64,000 nucleotides of DNA from positions 1,426,001 through 1,490,000 of the forward strand of contig NZ_JAFBCB010000001.1 in the NCBI RefSeq assembly GCF_016907455.1. Reading direction: 5' to 3'. The DNA is from Brachybacterium muris. GTDB taxonomy: Bacteria; Actinomycetota; Actinomycetes; Actinomycetales; Dermabacteraceae. Positions 7,815 through 19,047 of the stretch are shown here, piece by piece; the first letter of the stretch is position 1; the number at the start of each line of letters is the position of its first letter. The translations under genes and the position numbers were made by a program. The notes under the pieces are model-generated. The model had not been told where the DNA came from. It did not search any database and saw only the letters and a list, made by a program, of their open reading frames with translations.

Positions 7815-8107
7815 GCGCTCCCGTGGAGACCGTCGCGGCGGTCGACGACCGTCGCAAGGTGCACCTGGCCGGCATCATCAGTTCCCTGGTGATCCTGCCG
7901 CGCAGCGCCGCTCCTGCCGTGGAGGCGGAGCTCGACGACGGCACCGGCACCATCGCCCTGGTGTGGCTGGGCCGTGACCGCATCCCCGGGATCGAACCGG
8001 GTGCGCGCCTGGAGGTCACCGGCTTCGCCGCACGGCGCGGCGGACGGCGCGTGATGTACAACCCCCGCTACGAGATCACCCGGATCAGCGGCCAGGAGGA
8101 CTCATGA
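7811..8107 (+). CDS. OB-fold nucleic acid-binding domain protein
   Basis: A 98-residue single-domain OB-fold protein: RRKVHLAGIISSLVILP, then VEAELDDGTGTIALVWLGRDRIPGIEPGARLEVTG, a typical beta-barrel progression with the DGTG turn of tRNA_anti-like domains. It begins at ATG 7811, overlapping the DUF3710 stop by 4 bp, and overlaps the DUF3159 start likewise. The same trio follows dut in Mycobacterium and Streptomyces. The role is unknown; nucleic-acid binding is inferred from the fold. Confidence 0.85.
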   Translation: MSAPVETVAAVDDRRKVHLAGIISSLVILPRSAAPAVEAELDDGTGTIALVWLGRDRIPGIEPGARLEVTGFAARRGGRRVMYNPRYEITRISGQEDS

Positions 8108-8841
8108 GCAGCACCCCGCCCGGAACCGAGGGACCAGAGCCCGGCCCCGCACCCCGTCGCGGCATGGGCAAGCTCCTCCAGGAGGAGGAGTTCTCCGTCG
8201 CCGAGGCCGTGGGAGGCCCCCGCGGTATCATCGAGTCGGTGGCCCCCACGCTGCTGTTCGTGGTGCTGTACGTGGCCACCCGCTCCGTGATAATCGCGGC
8301 CGCGGCGGCGGTCGCCGTGGTGCTGATCGCCCTGATCGTGCGGATCGTGCAGCGGCAGAGCCCGGCCACCGTGCTCGGTGGCCTGCTGGGGGTGGCGCTC
8401 GGCGCAGTGCTCGCGGTGCGCAGCGGTGAGGGCAGCGACTTCTACACCCCCGGCATCGTGATCAACGCGGTGGCACTGCTGGTGCTGCTGGTATCGCTGG
8501 TGGCCCGTCGGCCGCTGGTGGGGCTGTTCATCGGGGTACTGGACCCGCGGGTCGAGGACTGGGCCGAGGACCCTGACGCCCGGCGCGTCTACAACCGCGC
8601 CACCATGCTCTTCGCAGGGCTCTACGCCGCCAAGCTCGCCGTCCAGGTCCCGCTGCTGCTGGCCGGCCAGGTGGCGGCACTCGGCGTGGCGAAGCTCGCG
8701 ATGGGCCTTCCGGCCTTCGCGGTGATCGCCTACCTGGTGTGGCTGATGCACCGCTCCCTGCTCAGCCGTCGCTCCCGTCGGCAGGAGACGGCGGTGCCAG
8801 CAGCTTCTCCAGGGACGCCACCTCCGCCTGCACGGCCATGA
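8104..8841 (+). CDS. DUF3159 family integral membrane protein
   Basis: A 245-residue protein with about six hydrophobic segments (for example TLLFVVLYVATRSVIIAAAA, AVAVVLIALIVRIV, AVALLVLLVSLV) after a charged N-terminus containing FSVAEAVGGPRGIIESVAPT, the family signature. Actinobacterial DUF3159 proteins have been suggested to be permease-like, but no substrate is known. Its last 26 codons, a basic and proline-rich tail, overlap the convergent trkA gene by 80 bp, so the tail's base composition is dictated by trkA. Confidence 0.88.
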   Translation: MSSTPPGTEGPEPGPAPRRGMGKLLQEEEFSVAEAVGGPRGIIESVAPTLLFVVLYVATRSVIIAAAAAVAVVLIALIVRIVQRQSPATVLGGLLGVALGAVLAVRSGEGSDFYTPGIVINAVALLVLLVSLVARRPLVGLFIGVLDPRVEDWAEDPDARRVYNRATMLFAGLYAAKLAVQVPLLLAGQVAALGVAKLAMGLPAFAVIAYLVWLMHRSLLSRRSRRQETAVPAASPGTPPPPARP

Positions 8842-9445
8842 ACAGCAGTTCGTCCCCGCTCTCCAGTGCATCGTGAGGCGTGGGCGCCAAGGGGCGGCCG
8901 TCACGGATGATGCCCACCGGAACACAACCCCCGGGCCACCGCATCGACCCCACGGTGCGGCCCACGGCAGGGCTCGCATCCGGCAGGGTGATCTCCACCA
9001 TCTGGGTGTCGCTGCCGGCGAACTGGAACAGCCGCACCACGCGACCCACGCTCACCGCCTCCTCCACCAGGGCGGTGATCATGCGCGGGGTCGAGACAGC
9101 CACGTCCACCCCCCACATCGGCCCGAACATCCATTCGTTGTCCGGATGGGACACCCGGGCCACGGTGCGGGGCACCAGGAACTCGGTCTTCGCCAGCAGT
9201 GACACCACCAGGTTCACCTTGTCGTCACCGGTGGCCGCCACCAGCACGTCGGCCTCGTCGATCGCGGCCTCGCGCAGGGTCTCGAGCTCACCGGCGTCCC
9301 CGCTGACCCACTCGGCACCGGGCAGCACCTGCCGCCGTTCCGGGGTCACCTTGCGGTCGATCAGGGTGATGCGATGCTGCTTCTCCAACAGTTCGCGGGC
9401 GATGGAGCGGCCCACGCTGCCGGCCCCGACGATCAGGATCCTCAT
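8762..9445 (-). CDS. trkA: TrkA family K+ uptake regulator (second of a pair)
   Basis: A 227-residue RCK protein. The N-terminal Rossmann domain (MRILIVGAGSVGRSIARELL, then LIDRK and ATGDDKVNLVVSLLAK) binds NAD(H) or adenine nucleotides, and a C-terminal TrkA_C domain (about 140-215) carries GRTVGSMRWPGGCVPVGIIRDG. Such subunits gate Trk/Ktr-type potassium channels. It overlaps its upstream partner by 4 bp, and the pair corresponds to the mycobacterial ceoB/ceoC genes. No channel subunit gene is in the window. Confidence 0.9.
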   Translation of the reverse strand: MRILIVGAGSVGRSIARELLEKQHRITLIDRKVTPERRQVLPGAEWVSGDAGELETLREAAIDEADVLVAATGDDKVNLVVSLLAKTEFLVPRTVARVSHPDNEWMFGPMWGVDVAVSTPRMITALVEEAVSVGRVVRLFQFAGSDTQMVEITLPDASPAVGRTVGSMRWPGGCVPVGIIRDGRPLAPTPHDALESGDELLFMAVQAEVASLEKLLAPPSPADGSDG

Positions 9446-10149
9446 GACTGTTCCCCCCGCAGTGCCCGATCGAAGCTCTCGCGCACCTCGTCCTCGTCCC
9501 GCTGGTGGGACAGGAGCGTCTCCACCCGGGCCAGGTCCGCGGTGGGAACCATCAGATGCAGTCTGTCCCCCTGCTGCAGGTGCGCATCGGGCCGGGGCAG
9601 CTCACCCTCGCCGAAACGGGTCAGGTGCACCACCCGGGATCCCGTCACCCTCTCCATCTCCGTCAGCGCGGTCCCGATCCAGGAGGAATGGGGCTCGGCG
9701 GCGATCATGGTGAGCGTCCCGGAGACATCGCGGTACTGGCGCTCCGGAACACCCGGCAGCAGCCGGTTCATCACCTGGGCGGAGGCCCAGCGCACCGTGG
9801 GCACCGTGGCGATCCCGAGCCGCTCGTAGACCTCCGCGCGGTGGGGGTCGTAGATCCTGGCGACCACCCGTCGCACCCCGAACTCCTCACGCACCACCCG
9901 GGCGGCGATGATGTTGGAGTTGTCACCGCTGGAGACGGCCGCGAAACCGGCGGCCTCCCGCACCCGGGCCCGTTCCAGGGTGGCGCGGTCGAAGCCCATC
10001 CCGGCCACCGTCTGGCCGGCGAAGTCCCGGCCCAGCCGCGAGAACGCCGCAGGTTCCTGGTCGATGACCGCCACGGAGTGGCCGCGCTCGTCCAAGGAGA
10101 GGGCGAGCATCGCTCCCACTCGCCCACAGCCCATGATCACGAAGTGCAT
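9442..10149 (-). CDS. trkA: TrkA family K+ uptake regulator (first of a pair)
   Basis: A 235-residue RCK-type protein starting at ATG 10149. The longer frame back to 10347 overlaps the divergent permease and is rejected. The Rossmann motif is MHFVIMGCGRVGAMLALSL, with conserved SSGDNSNIIAARVVREEFG, followed by a C-terminal TrkA_C region. With the downstream RCK protein it should form a hetero-octameric gating ring for a potassium transporter. It is divergent from the APC permease gene with about 90 bp between starts. Confidence 0.9.
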   Translation of the reverse strand: MHFVIMGCGRVGAMLALSLDERGHSVAVIDQEPAAFSRLGRDFAGQTVAGMGFDRATLERARVREAAGFAAVSSGDNSNIIAARVVREEFGVRRVVARIYDPHRAEVYERLGIATVPTVRWASAQVMNRLLPGVPERQYRDVSGTLTMIAAEPHSSWIGTALTEMERVTGSRVVHLTRFGEGELPRPDAHLQQGDRLHLMVPTADLARVETLLSHQRDEDEVRESFDRALRGEQS

Positions 10150-10227
10150 CGAAGTCTCCTCAGGTGCCCCCGCAGTTCTCGGGGCTGCACGTGCGATGGT
10201 CACGATAGACCTCCGCGCGGGCGGGCT

Positions 10228-10233
10228 TACAGT
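10228..10233 (+). promoter_or_regulatory. -10 element (TACAGT) for a leaderless permease transcript
   Basis: TACAGT ends 7 bases before GTG 10241, the same geometry as at dut. A partial -35-like TAGACC lies at 10206-10211, 16 bp upstream. No Shine-Dalgarno sequence precedes the start. Confidence 0.55.
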
Positions 10234-10240
10234 TGACCGC

Positions 10241-12259
10241 GTGTCGGGCCTTACCTCCACCTCCCTCAAGCGGGCGCTCCTGGGCCGTGCCTTCGCCACG
10301 GAGGACCTCTCCCGCGAGCGCCTGCCCAAGCGCCTCGCGCTGCCCACGTTCGCCTCTGACGCACTGAGCGCCGTCGCCTACGCGCCCGACGAGATCCTGC
10401 TGACGCTCGCGATCGCCGGGGTCACCGCCTACACCGTCAGTCCGTGGGTGGCGCTCGCGGTGGTGGCGCTGATGGCCGTGGTGGTCACCGCGAACCGCCA
10501 CAACGTGCAGGAGTACCCCGATGGCGGGGGCGACTACCGCGTGGTCCAGGACAACCTGGGCCAGCGCGCCGGGCGCGCGGTGGGGGCCGCCCTGCTGGTG
10601 GACTACGTGCTCACGGTGGCGGTGGCGATCTCCCAGGCGGCGAACTACGCCTCGGGCGGTCTGCCCTTCCTGCACGGCTGGGAGCCCTGGATCGCGATCG
10701 GCCTGATCGTGCTCGTGACCCTGGTGAACCTGCGAGGGGTGCGGGAGTCGGGCCGGGCCCTCGCGGTACCGGTGTACCTGTTCATGGGATCGCTGGGACT
10801 GCTGCTGCTGGCCGGCGGCGTGCAGGCCCTCACCGGGCAGATCGGGGCCGCCCCCAGTGCGGGGCTCGAGATCGTGCCCGATGCGGCCTTCGACCAGGGC
10901 CTGACGGCGCTCGGCGGAGCGTTCCTGGTGCTGCGGGCCTTCTCCTCCGGGTGCGCGGCCCTGACCGGGGTGGAGGCCGTGGGCAACGGCGTGCCGTCGT
11001 TCCGGCCGCCGAAGTCCCGCAACGCGGCCACCACCCTGGTGATCCTGGGGGCTCTCTCCTCCGTGTTCATCCTCGGCATCATCCTGCTGGCCGGGGCCAC
11101 CGGGGTGCGGTACGTCGCGGACCCCGCCACCCAGCTGACCCGGGAGGGCGCACCGGTGGTCGACTACCAGCAGATCCCCGTGATCGCGCAGATCGCCCAG
11201 GCCGTGTTCGCCCCCGCCTCCCCGCTGTTCTACCTGGTGCTGATCAGCACCGGGGTGGTGCTGTTCCTCGCCGCCAACACGGCGTTCAACGGCTTCCCCA
11301 ATCTGGCGAGCGCCCTGGCCCGCTCCCGGCATCTGCCGCGCCAGCTGCGGCTGCGCGGCGACCGGCTCGCCTACTCCAACGGCATCCTGATGCTGTCGCT
11401 GGCCTCGATCGTGCTGGTGTGGGTCACCGGGGCGGACGTGAGCCTGCTGATCCAGATGTACATCGTGGGTGTCTTCGTCTCCTTCTCCCTGGCCCAGCTG
11501 GGGATGACGATCCACTTCACCCGCCAGCTGCGCGTGACCACCGACGGGGCGCAGCGCCGCCGCATCGCCCGGCGCCGGGTGGTCAACGCCTTCGCCTTCG
11601 TGGTGGTCACCGTGGTGCTGGTGATCGTGCTGCTGACCCGCTTCCTGCAGGGTGCATGGGTGGCGGTGCTGGCGATGGTGCTGCTGTGGCTGCTGATGAC
11701 CGCAGTGAGCAGCCACTACCGGAGGGTGCGCGCCGAGCTCGCCCTGCCCGCGGACCAGGTGGACCCGGTCTCACTGCCGTCCCGCTCCCACGCCCTGGTG
11801 CTGGTCGCCTCCCTGGACCGCCCCACCATGCGGGCCCTGGCAGTGGCCTCCGCCACACGCCCCACCACGATCGAGGCGATCATCGTCGATGACGAGGACG
11901 TGGACTGGAGGGCGGTGGCCGATCGCTGGCGCGACCTGGACGTGCAGATCCCGCTGCGGATCCTGTACGCGCCGTACCGGCAGTTCAGCGCCCCGGTGCT
12001 GGCGCACGTGATGAACCTGCTCTCACGCAGCCCCCGGGACGAGGTGGTCGTCTACATCCCCGAGTTCCTGGTGGGACACTGGTGGGAGGCACTCCTGCAC
12101 AACCACTCCGCCCGTCGGCTCCGTGCCCGCCTCGAGCACCTGCCTCGAGTGGTGGTGGCCACGGTCCCCTGGCAGCTGGGGAGCGCGCAGGAGGCGATGG
12201 ACCAGGTGCAGGACGAGGTGCGATCGCTCGCACTGCGAGGAAGGGGGAGGGCCCGATGA
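10241..12259 (+). CDS. APC superfamily amino acid/polyamine/K+-type permease
   Basis: A 672-residue transporter. About 12 hydrophobic helices span residues 40-495 (for example ILLTLAIAGVTAYTVSPWVA, GLIVLVTLVNLRGVRESG, LFYLVLISTGVVLFLAANTAFNG), with the APC-family NRHNVQEYPDGGGDY region near helix 3. A soluble C-terminal domain of about 175 residues follows (LVLVASLDRPTMRALAVASATRPT), resembling the USP-like tail of actinobacterial APC permeases beside trkA/ceoBC. GTG 10241 is chosen from the leaderless promoter spacing; ATG 10196 is a possible earlier start. The trkA context points to potassium or osmolyte transport, but the substrate is not established. Confidence 0.88.
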   Translation: MSGLTSTSLKRALLGRAFATEDLSRERLPKRLALPTFASDALSAVAYAPDEILLTLAIAGVTAYTVSPWVALAVVALMAVVVTANRHNVQEYPDGGGDYRVVQDNLGQRAGRAVGAALLVDYVLTVAVAISQAANYASGGLPFLHGWEPWIAIGLIVLVTLVNLRGVRESGRALAVPVYLFMGSLGLLLLAGGVQALTGQIGAAPSAGLEIVPDAAFDQGLTALGGAFLVLRAFSSGCAALTGVEAVGNGVPSFRPPKSRNAATTLVILGALSSVFILGIILLAGATGVRYVADPATQLTREGAPVVDYQQIPVIAQIAQAVFAPASPLFYLVLISTGVVLFLAANTAFNGFPNLASALARSRHLPRQLRLRGDRLAYSNGILMLSLASIVLVWVTGADVSLLIQMYIVGVFVSFSLAQLGMTIHFTRQLRVTTDGAQRRRIARRRVVNAFAFVVVTVVLVIVLLTRFLQGAWVAVLAMVLLWLLMTAVSSHYRRVRAELALPADQVDPVSLPSRSHALVLVASLDRPTMRALAVASATRPTTIEAIIVDDEDVDWRAVADRWRDLDVQIPLRILYAPYRQFSAPVLAHVMNLLSRSPRDEVVVYIPEFLVGHWWEALLHNHSARRLRARLEHLPRVVVATVPWQLGSAQEAMDQVQDEVRSLALRGRGRAR

Positions 12260-13578
12260 GCCCTGAGCAGGAACACGGTCACGGGGACGACGGCGCGGCG
12301 ACACGGTTCCTCACCCTGACCGCCGGCGCCCCTGCCACCGGCGGCACCTTCGTGGCCCGCCACGAGGGCCGTGTGGTGTTCGTGCGCGGCACCGCCCCCG
12401 GCGAGACGGTCACCGTGCAGCTGCTCGACGACCCCCGGGAACAGGCCTCCGCGCGCTTCTGGCGCGCCGAGGCGGTCGACGTGCTCGAGGCGGGCCTGGA
12501 CCGCGTTCCCACGGTGTGGCCCGAAGCCGGCACCGATGGTGTGGGCGGTGCGGAATGGGTGCACATCGCCCTGCCGGCCCAGCGCCGCATCGCCACCGAG
12601 GTGCTGCAGGACCTGCTGCGACGGGCCCATGTGACGTCCTACCCGCTGGACGACGTGCAGGTGGAGCCGGCCCCCCACGACGTGTACGGGCTGGGCTGGC
12701 GCACGCGCGTGCGGTTCGCCGTGGACGAGGACGGCCGGGTGGGGATGCGCGGATGGCGCTCCCACGAGGTGCGGGACGTGGGGGAGAACCCCTTGGCCGC
12801 CGAGGCCATCCGACGGCTCGACCTGGGCTCGTGGACCGCCCCGCCCGGCACCGAGGCGGTCGATGCGGTGGCACCGTCCACGGGCCCCGCGAGCGTGGTG
12901 CTGATCGGACGCGGTCTCGACCCGGAGGCGGTCGAGGTCCCTGCGAGCTGGGGCGATGCCGATGTCAGCGTGCGCACCGCCCGCGGGCTGGTGCCGCTGC
13001 GCGGTGACGGCCTGGTGCGCGAGCGGGTGGGGGAGCGACTGTTCGCCGTCTCCGCGACCGGGTTCTGGCAGGTGCACCGCCGAGCCGCCGAACTGCTCAG
13101 CGAGGTGGTCGCCGGTGCGCTGCGCGCGCCGCGCGGGGGCAGCGCCTGGGACCTCTTCGGCGGGGTGGGCCTGTTCGCCGCGGTCGCCGCCGAGCAGGTG
13201 GGTGAGGACGGACAGGTGATCACGGTGGAGGGCAACCGACGTGCCTCGGTGCTCGCTGCCGAGAACCTCCAGGACCTGCCGCAGGTCAGTGCCGCGACCG
13301 CGGATGTCACCGACTGGGTGAAGGCACGTCGCGGCGGCGTGGACTGCGTGGTGCTGGACCCGCCTCGCGCCGGCGCCGGCCTGGAGCTGATGGGTCTGCT
13401 CACCCGGGCCGTGCGACGCCGGATCGTGTACGTCTCCTGCGAGCCCTCGACCTTGGCGCGTGACCTGGCGGCCGCGGAGAAGGCGGGCTGGTCCGTGGTG
13501 GACCTGCGGGCCTTCGACCTGTTCCCGCACACCCACCACATCGAGTCGGTGGCGGTGCTGGAACCGGTGGCCCGATGA
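12256..13578 (+). CDS. TRAM-domain class I SAM-dependent RNA methyltransferase (RumA/TrmA type)
   Basis: A 440-residue protein, overlapping the permease by 4 bp. A TRAM-like N-terminus (residues 15-75, LTLTAGAPATGGTFVARHEGR) precedes a uracil-C5-methyltransferase domain. That domain has the SAM-binding site DLFGGVGLFAAVAAEQ, the DPPRAGAG motif, and the catalytic cysteine in YVSCEPSTLARDLAAAE; FPHTHHIESVAVL closes the domain. It should methylate uridine in rRNA or tRNA. The four-cysteine Fe-S cluster of E. coli RlmD is not seen. The frame opens earlier at 12082, but ATG 12256 fits family length. Confidence 0.9.
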   Translation: MSPEQEHGHGDDGAATRFLTLTAGAPATGGTFVARHEGRVVFVRGTAPGETVTVQLLDDPREQASARFWRAEAVDVLEAGLDRVPTVWPEAGTDGVGGAEWVHIALPAQRRIATEVLQDLLRRAHVTSYPLDDVQVEPAPHDVYGLGWRTRVRFAVDEDGRVGMRGWRSHEVRDVGENPLAAEAIRRLDLGSWTAPPGTEAVDAVAPSTGPASVVLIGRGLDPEAVEVPASWGDADVSVRTARGLVPLRGDGLVRERVGERLFAVSATGFWQVHRRAAELLSEVVAGALRAPRGGSAWDLFGGVGLFAAVAAEQVGEDGQVITVEGNRRASVLAAENLQDLPQVSAATADVTDWVKARRGGVDCVVLDPPRAGAGLELMGLLTRAVRRRIVYVSCEPSTLARDLAAAEKAGWSVVDLRAFDLFPHTHHIESVAVLEPVAR

Positions 13579-13600
13579 TGCCCGGGTGACCAGCGCGTGC

Positions 13601-13628
13601 TACCATTTATCTTGACGTCAAGATAAAT
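13601..13628. promoter_or_regulatory. Perfect 24-bp palindrome over a -10-like element, upstream of acnA
   Basis: Half-site ATTTATCTTGAC at 13605-13616 is followed immediately by its exact reverse complement at 13617-13628. A -10-like TACCAT (13601-13606) overlaps the left edge, so a protein bound here would cover the transcription start. A TATCTTGA-type palindrome is typical of winged-helix (MarR-like) repressors in actinobacteria. The sequence is strikingly AT-rich for this genome. A second TACCAT at 13723-13728 lies closer to the gene. acnA is the only downstream target in range. Confidence 0.8.
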
Positions 13629-13762
13629 CGGCTGCGCGGTGGCCCTCACAAGGGCCGACGCCGGAGGAGCCGGTCGGCGCCGGTCCGAGACGACATCGGC
13701 CGCGAAACCGCGCCGACGCACCTACCATGGGGGAGACGCCCCATCCCGAAGGAGATCGCACT

Positions 13763-16576
<2,814 letters not shown>

Positions 16577-16580
16577 TCGT

Positions 16581-16609
16581 CCGCGCCCACCACGAGCTGG
16601 TGGGCGCGG
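16581..16609 (+). terminator. acnA: Hairpin after acnA
   Basis: A perfect 12-bp stem (CCGCGCCCACCA with its complement) and 5-base loop begin 4 bases after the acnA stop. No T-tract follows, as is common for terminators in very GC-rich actinobacteria. Confidence 0.65.
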
Positions 16610-16624
16610 CCAAGAGTCATCACC

Positions 16625-16660
16625 GACGGCCCGGACGGAGGAGACTCCGCCCGGGCCGTC
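16625..16660 (+). terminator. acnA: Second hairpin after acnA
   Basis: The outer 10-bp stem GACGGCCCGG (16625-16634) pairs with 16651-16660, with an inner CGGAG/CTCCG stem separated by one mismatch and a GAGA tetraloop. It lies 15 bp after the first hairpin, so the two form a tandem terminator between acnA and dxs. Confidence 0.6.
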
Positions 16661-16890
16661 AGCGTTCGTGCGCCGCCGTCGCAGGCCCTACCGACAGGTC
16701 CAGGGCGCGGGCGTACCGAGAGCTTTGATGCACCCCCGCCCGCGGTATCTGCACCGCGTTGCACACCGGGGCGTCGCGGCGTGAACCCGCCGTGAAGATC
16801 TGCACGGATGTGACCACGCCTCCCGTTGTCACAGGTCATCGCGCCGTACTCTGGTGGGTGTCCCGCCGTTCCGATCGAGGAGGATCCCGC

Positions 16891-18852
16891 GTGCCCACCA
16901 CCCAGGAGCATCCCGCTGTGCATGCTGATACCACCGAGATCCTCGAGCCCGCCGGTTCCGCCGTCGCCGAGTCGCTCCTCGAGGACATCGACGCCACCCA
17001 GGACCCGGCCGAGCCCGGCCAGGCCGATGTCGCCATTCCTGGAGATCCCGCTGCACTGCGCGCTCTGGCTCCTGCTGAGCTCCCGGCTCTTTCTCGCACC
17101 CTGCGCCGCAGGCTGCTGGAGATCACCTCGAGCACCGGTGGCCACCTGGGCCCGAACCTCGGCGTGGTGGAGCTGACCATCGCCCTGCACCGCGAGTTCG
17201 ACTCCCCGCGGGAGGCGATCGTGTTCGATACCGGCCACCAGGCCTACGTGCACAAGATGCTCACCGGGCGCGCTGACCTCGAGGGTCTGCGCAGCGCCGG
17301 GGGAGTGTCGGGCTATCCGGATCGCGGGGAGTCCGCGCACGACGTGGTGGAGAACTCCCACGCCTCGGGCTCCATCGCCTGGGCCCACGGCATCGACCGT
17401 GCGCACCGCCTGGCCGGTGAGCCGGGCTGTGCGGTCGCGGTGATCGGCGACGGCGCCCTCACCGGTGGGGTGGGGATGGAGGCTTTGAACGAGCTGGCCT
17501 CCGACATCGGCTCCGGCACCGTGGTGGTGCTGAACGACAACACCCGCTCCTATGCGCCGACCATTGGAGGGCTCGCCCGCCACCTGCAGGACCTCCGCGA
17601 CGGCACCACGACCCCGGGCGAGGACCTCTTCACCGCCCTGGGCCTGACCTATCTCGGTCCGATCGACGGGCACGACCACGCTGCCCTCGCAGGCGCTCTG
17701 GCGCAGGCCCGGACTGCTGCCGAGGATCCGGCCCGCTCCGGTGTCGTGGTCCACGTGGTGACCCGCAAGGGTGCCGGCTTTGCTCGTGCCGAGGCCGATG
17801 TGATGGACCATTGGCACGCCACCGGTCCGTTCGAGATCGAGCCGCCCACCGTGGCCGAGGTGTACCCCCCGGCAGGCGCCCCCGCCCCGGCCACCACCTG
17901 GACCGCCCGCTTCGGGGAGACGATCCTGAAGGCCGCCCGGGCCGATGACCGCGTCGTCGCGCTCAGTGCCGCGATGGTGGACCCCGTGGGCCTCACCCCG
18001 ATGCAGCGGGAACTGCCCGGCCGGGTGCTCGACCTGGGCATCGCCGAGCAGCTCGCGATGGACACAGCCGCCGGACTCGCCCATGGCGGTGCAAAGCCCG
18101 TGCTGTCGCTGTACTCCACCTTCCTCAACCGCGCCTTCGACCAGCTGTTGCTGGACGTCGCCCTCCACGAGGAGGACGTCACCATCACGCTGGATCGCGC
18201 GGGCGTGACCGGGGACGACGGCCCCAGCCATCACGGTATCTGGGACCTTGCGGTGGCCGCGCAGGTGCCGGGGCTGTCGCTGTGGGCGCCTCGTGACGGT
18301 GATCGGCTGAGCGAGGCGGTCCCTGCTGCCCTGTCCACCCACGGCCCCTCCCTGGTGCGCTTCCCCAAGGGCGCCTGCCCCGAGGGCTTGCCCGCGATCG
18401 ACCGCGTTCCGGCCGGGGATGTGCTGGCCGGGGACCCGTCGGCCCCGATCGACGTGCTGGTGGTGACGATCGGCGCTCTCGCCCACCGCGCGGTGGAGGC
18501 CGCGCAGCGGGTCATGGGTGTCGTGCCTGGTGCCGCTGCCGAGGGGGTCGCGCCGAACGTGGTGGTCCTGGACCCGGTGCAGGCCCTGCCGTTGCCGGAA
18601 GCACTGTTGGATCTCGCGGGGGCGGCGTCGGCCGTTGTCACGCTGGAGGACGGCGTGGCCGAGCGCGGCATCGGGGCGGCCCTCGCGGTGCGGCTCGCCC
18701 AGCGTGCCTCGCGCACCTCGCCGATGCCGCCGCTGCGCACCCTGGGCGTGGTCCAGGAGTTCATCCCCCATGCCAAGCGCGATGCGATCCTGAGTGACAA
18801 CGGGCTGGACGCCGCAGGCATCGAGGAGAGCGTCCGCTCGCTGCTGGGCTGA
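16891..18852 (+). CDS. dxs: 1-deoxy-D-xylulose-5-phosphate synthase
   Basis: A 653-residue TPP enzyme for the first step of the MEP isoprenoid pathway (pyruvate plus glyceraldehyde 3-phosphate to DXP). GTG 16891 follows GAGGAGGA at 16877-16884; the frame opening at 16759 has no such site. Motifs are SSTGGHLGPNLGVVELTIALH, given as STGGHLGPNLGVVE, FDTGHQAYVHKMLTGR, the TPP/Mg site GDGALTGGVGMEALNE with VLNDN, and the second-domain DLGIAEQLAMDTAAGLAHGG and DRAGVTGDDGPSHHGIWD motifs. A roughly 45-residue acidic N-terminal extension is atypical but its start is supported by the ribosome binding site. Confidence 0.95.
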   Translation: MPTTQEHPAVHADTTEILEPAGSAVAESLLEDIDATQDPAEPGQADVAIPGDPAALRALAPAELPALSRTLRRRLLEITSSTGGHLGPNLGVVELTIALHREFDSPREAIVFDTGHQAYVHKMLTGRADLEGLRSAGGVSGYPDRGESAHDVVENSHASGSIAWAHGIDRAHRLAGEPGCAVAVIGDGALTGGVGMEALNELASDIGSGTVVVLNDNTRSYAPTIGGLARHLQDLRDGTTTPGEDLFTALGLTYLGPIDGHDHAALAGALAQARTAAEDPARSGVVVHVVTRKGAGFARAEADVMDHWHATGPFEIEPPTVAEVYPPAGAPAPATTWTARFGETILKAARADDRVVALSAAMVDPVGLTPMQRELPGRVLDLGIAEQLAMDTAAGLAHGGAKPVLSLYSTFLNRAFDQLLLDVALHEEDVTITLDRAGVTGDDGPSHHGIWDLAVAAQVPGLSLWAPRDGDRLSEAVPAALSTHGPSLVRFPKGACPEGLPAIDRVPAGDVLAGDPSAPIDVLVVTIGALAHRAVEAAQRVMGVVPGAAAEGVAPNVVVLDPVQALPLPEALLDLAGAASAVVTLEDGVAERGIGAALAVRLAQRASRTSPMPPLRTLGVVQEFIPHAKRDAILSDNGLDAAGIEESVRSLLG

Positions 18853-18918
18853 GCTCGCCCTCGCTACCCGGGACCCCGCTGGGTGCCGGTTGTCTTCCCT
18901 GCATTGGGAATCAGCAGG

Positions 18919-18927
18919 TTGTCCACA
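18919..18927 (+). promoter_or_regulatory. Exact DnaA-box-like nonamer TTGTCCACA
   Basis: TTGTCCACA matches the high-GC actinobacterial DnaA box consensus and sits inside GGTTGT-CC-ACAACC, a small inverted repeat (18917-18930). It is a single copy between dxs and the HNH gene, so it is not an origin. It could be a chance match or a DnaA-sensitive regulatory site. Confidence 0.4.
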
Positions 18928-18979
18928 ACCGTCCTTGCTCGCCCTCGTTTGTCCGGCCCGCTCTGTATCGTGGAACATA

Positions 18980-18995
18980 TCGAACAAAGGTTCGA
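18980..18995. promoter_or_regulatory. LexA (SOS) box upstream of the DUF222/HNH gene
   Basis: TCGAACAAAGGTTCGA is a perfect TCGAAC-N4-GTTCGA palindrome, the actinobacterial LexA operator. It lies 52 bp before GTG 19048 and about 9 bp after a TATCGT (18966-18971) that could be the -10, so LexA would block transcription near the start site. In Mycobacterium tuberculosis several 13E12/DUF222 genes also carry SOS boxes. Confidence 0.85.
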
Positions 18996-19047
18996 TGGTC
19001 GTGGTTGCCGGGCGGGGTGTCCGGGCCTGCAGAAGGGGGTGGCAGCA

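Larger units (their letters stand above)
16577..16890. other. acnA-dxs intergenic region
   Basis: The 314 bp without a gene hold two terminator-like hairpins just after acnA (described separately). A possible dxs promoter follows: TTGTCA at 16826-16831 and TACTCT at 16847-16852, with a 15-bp spacer, and then the dxs ribosome binding site GAGGAGGA at 16877-16884. Nothing else is recognised. Confidence 0.5.
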
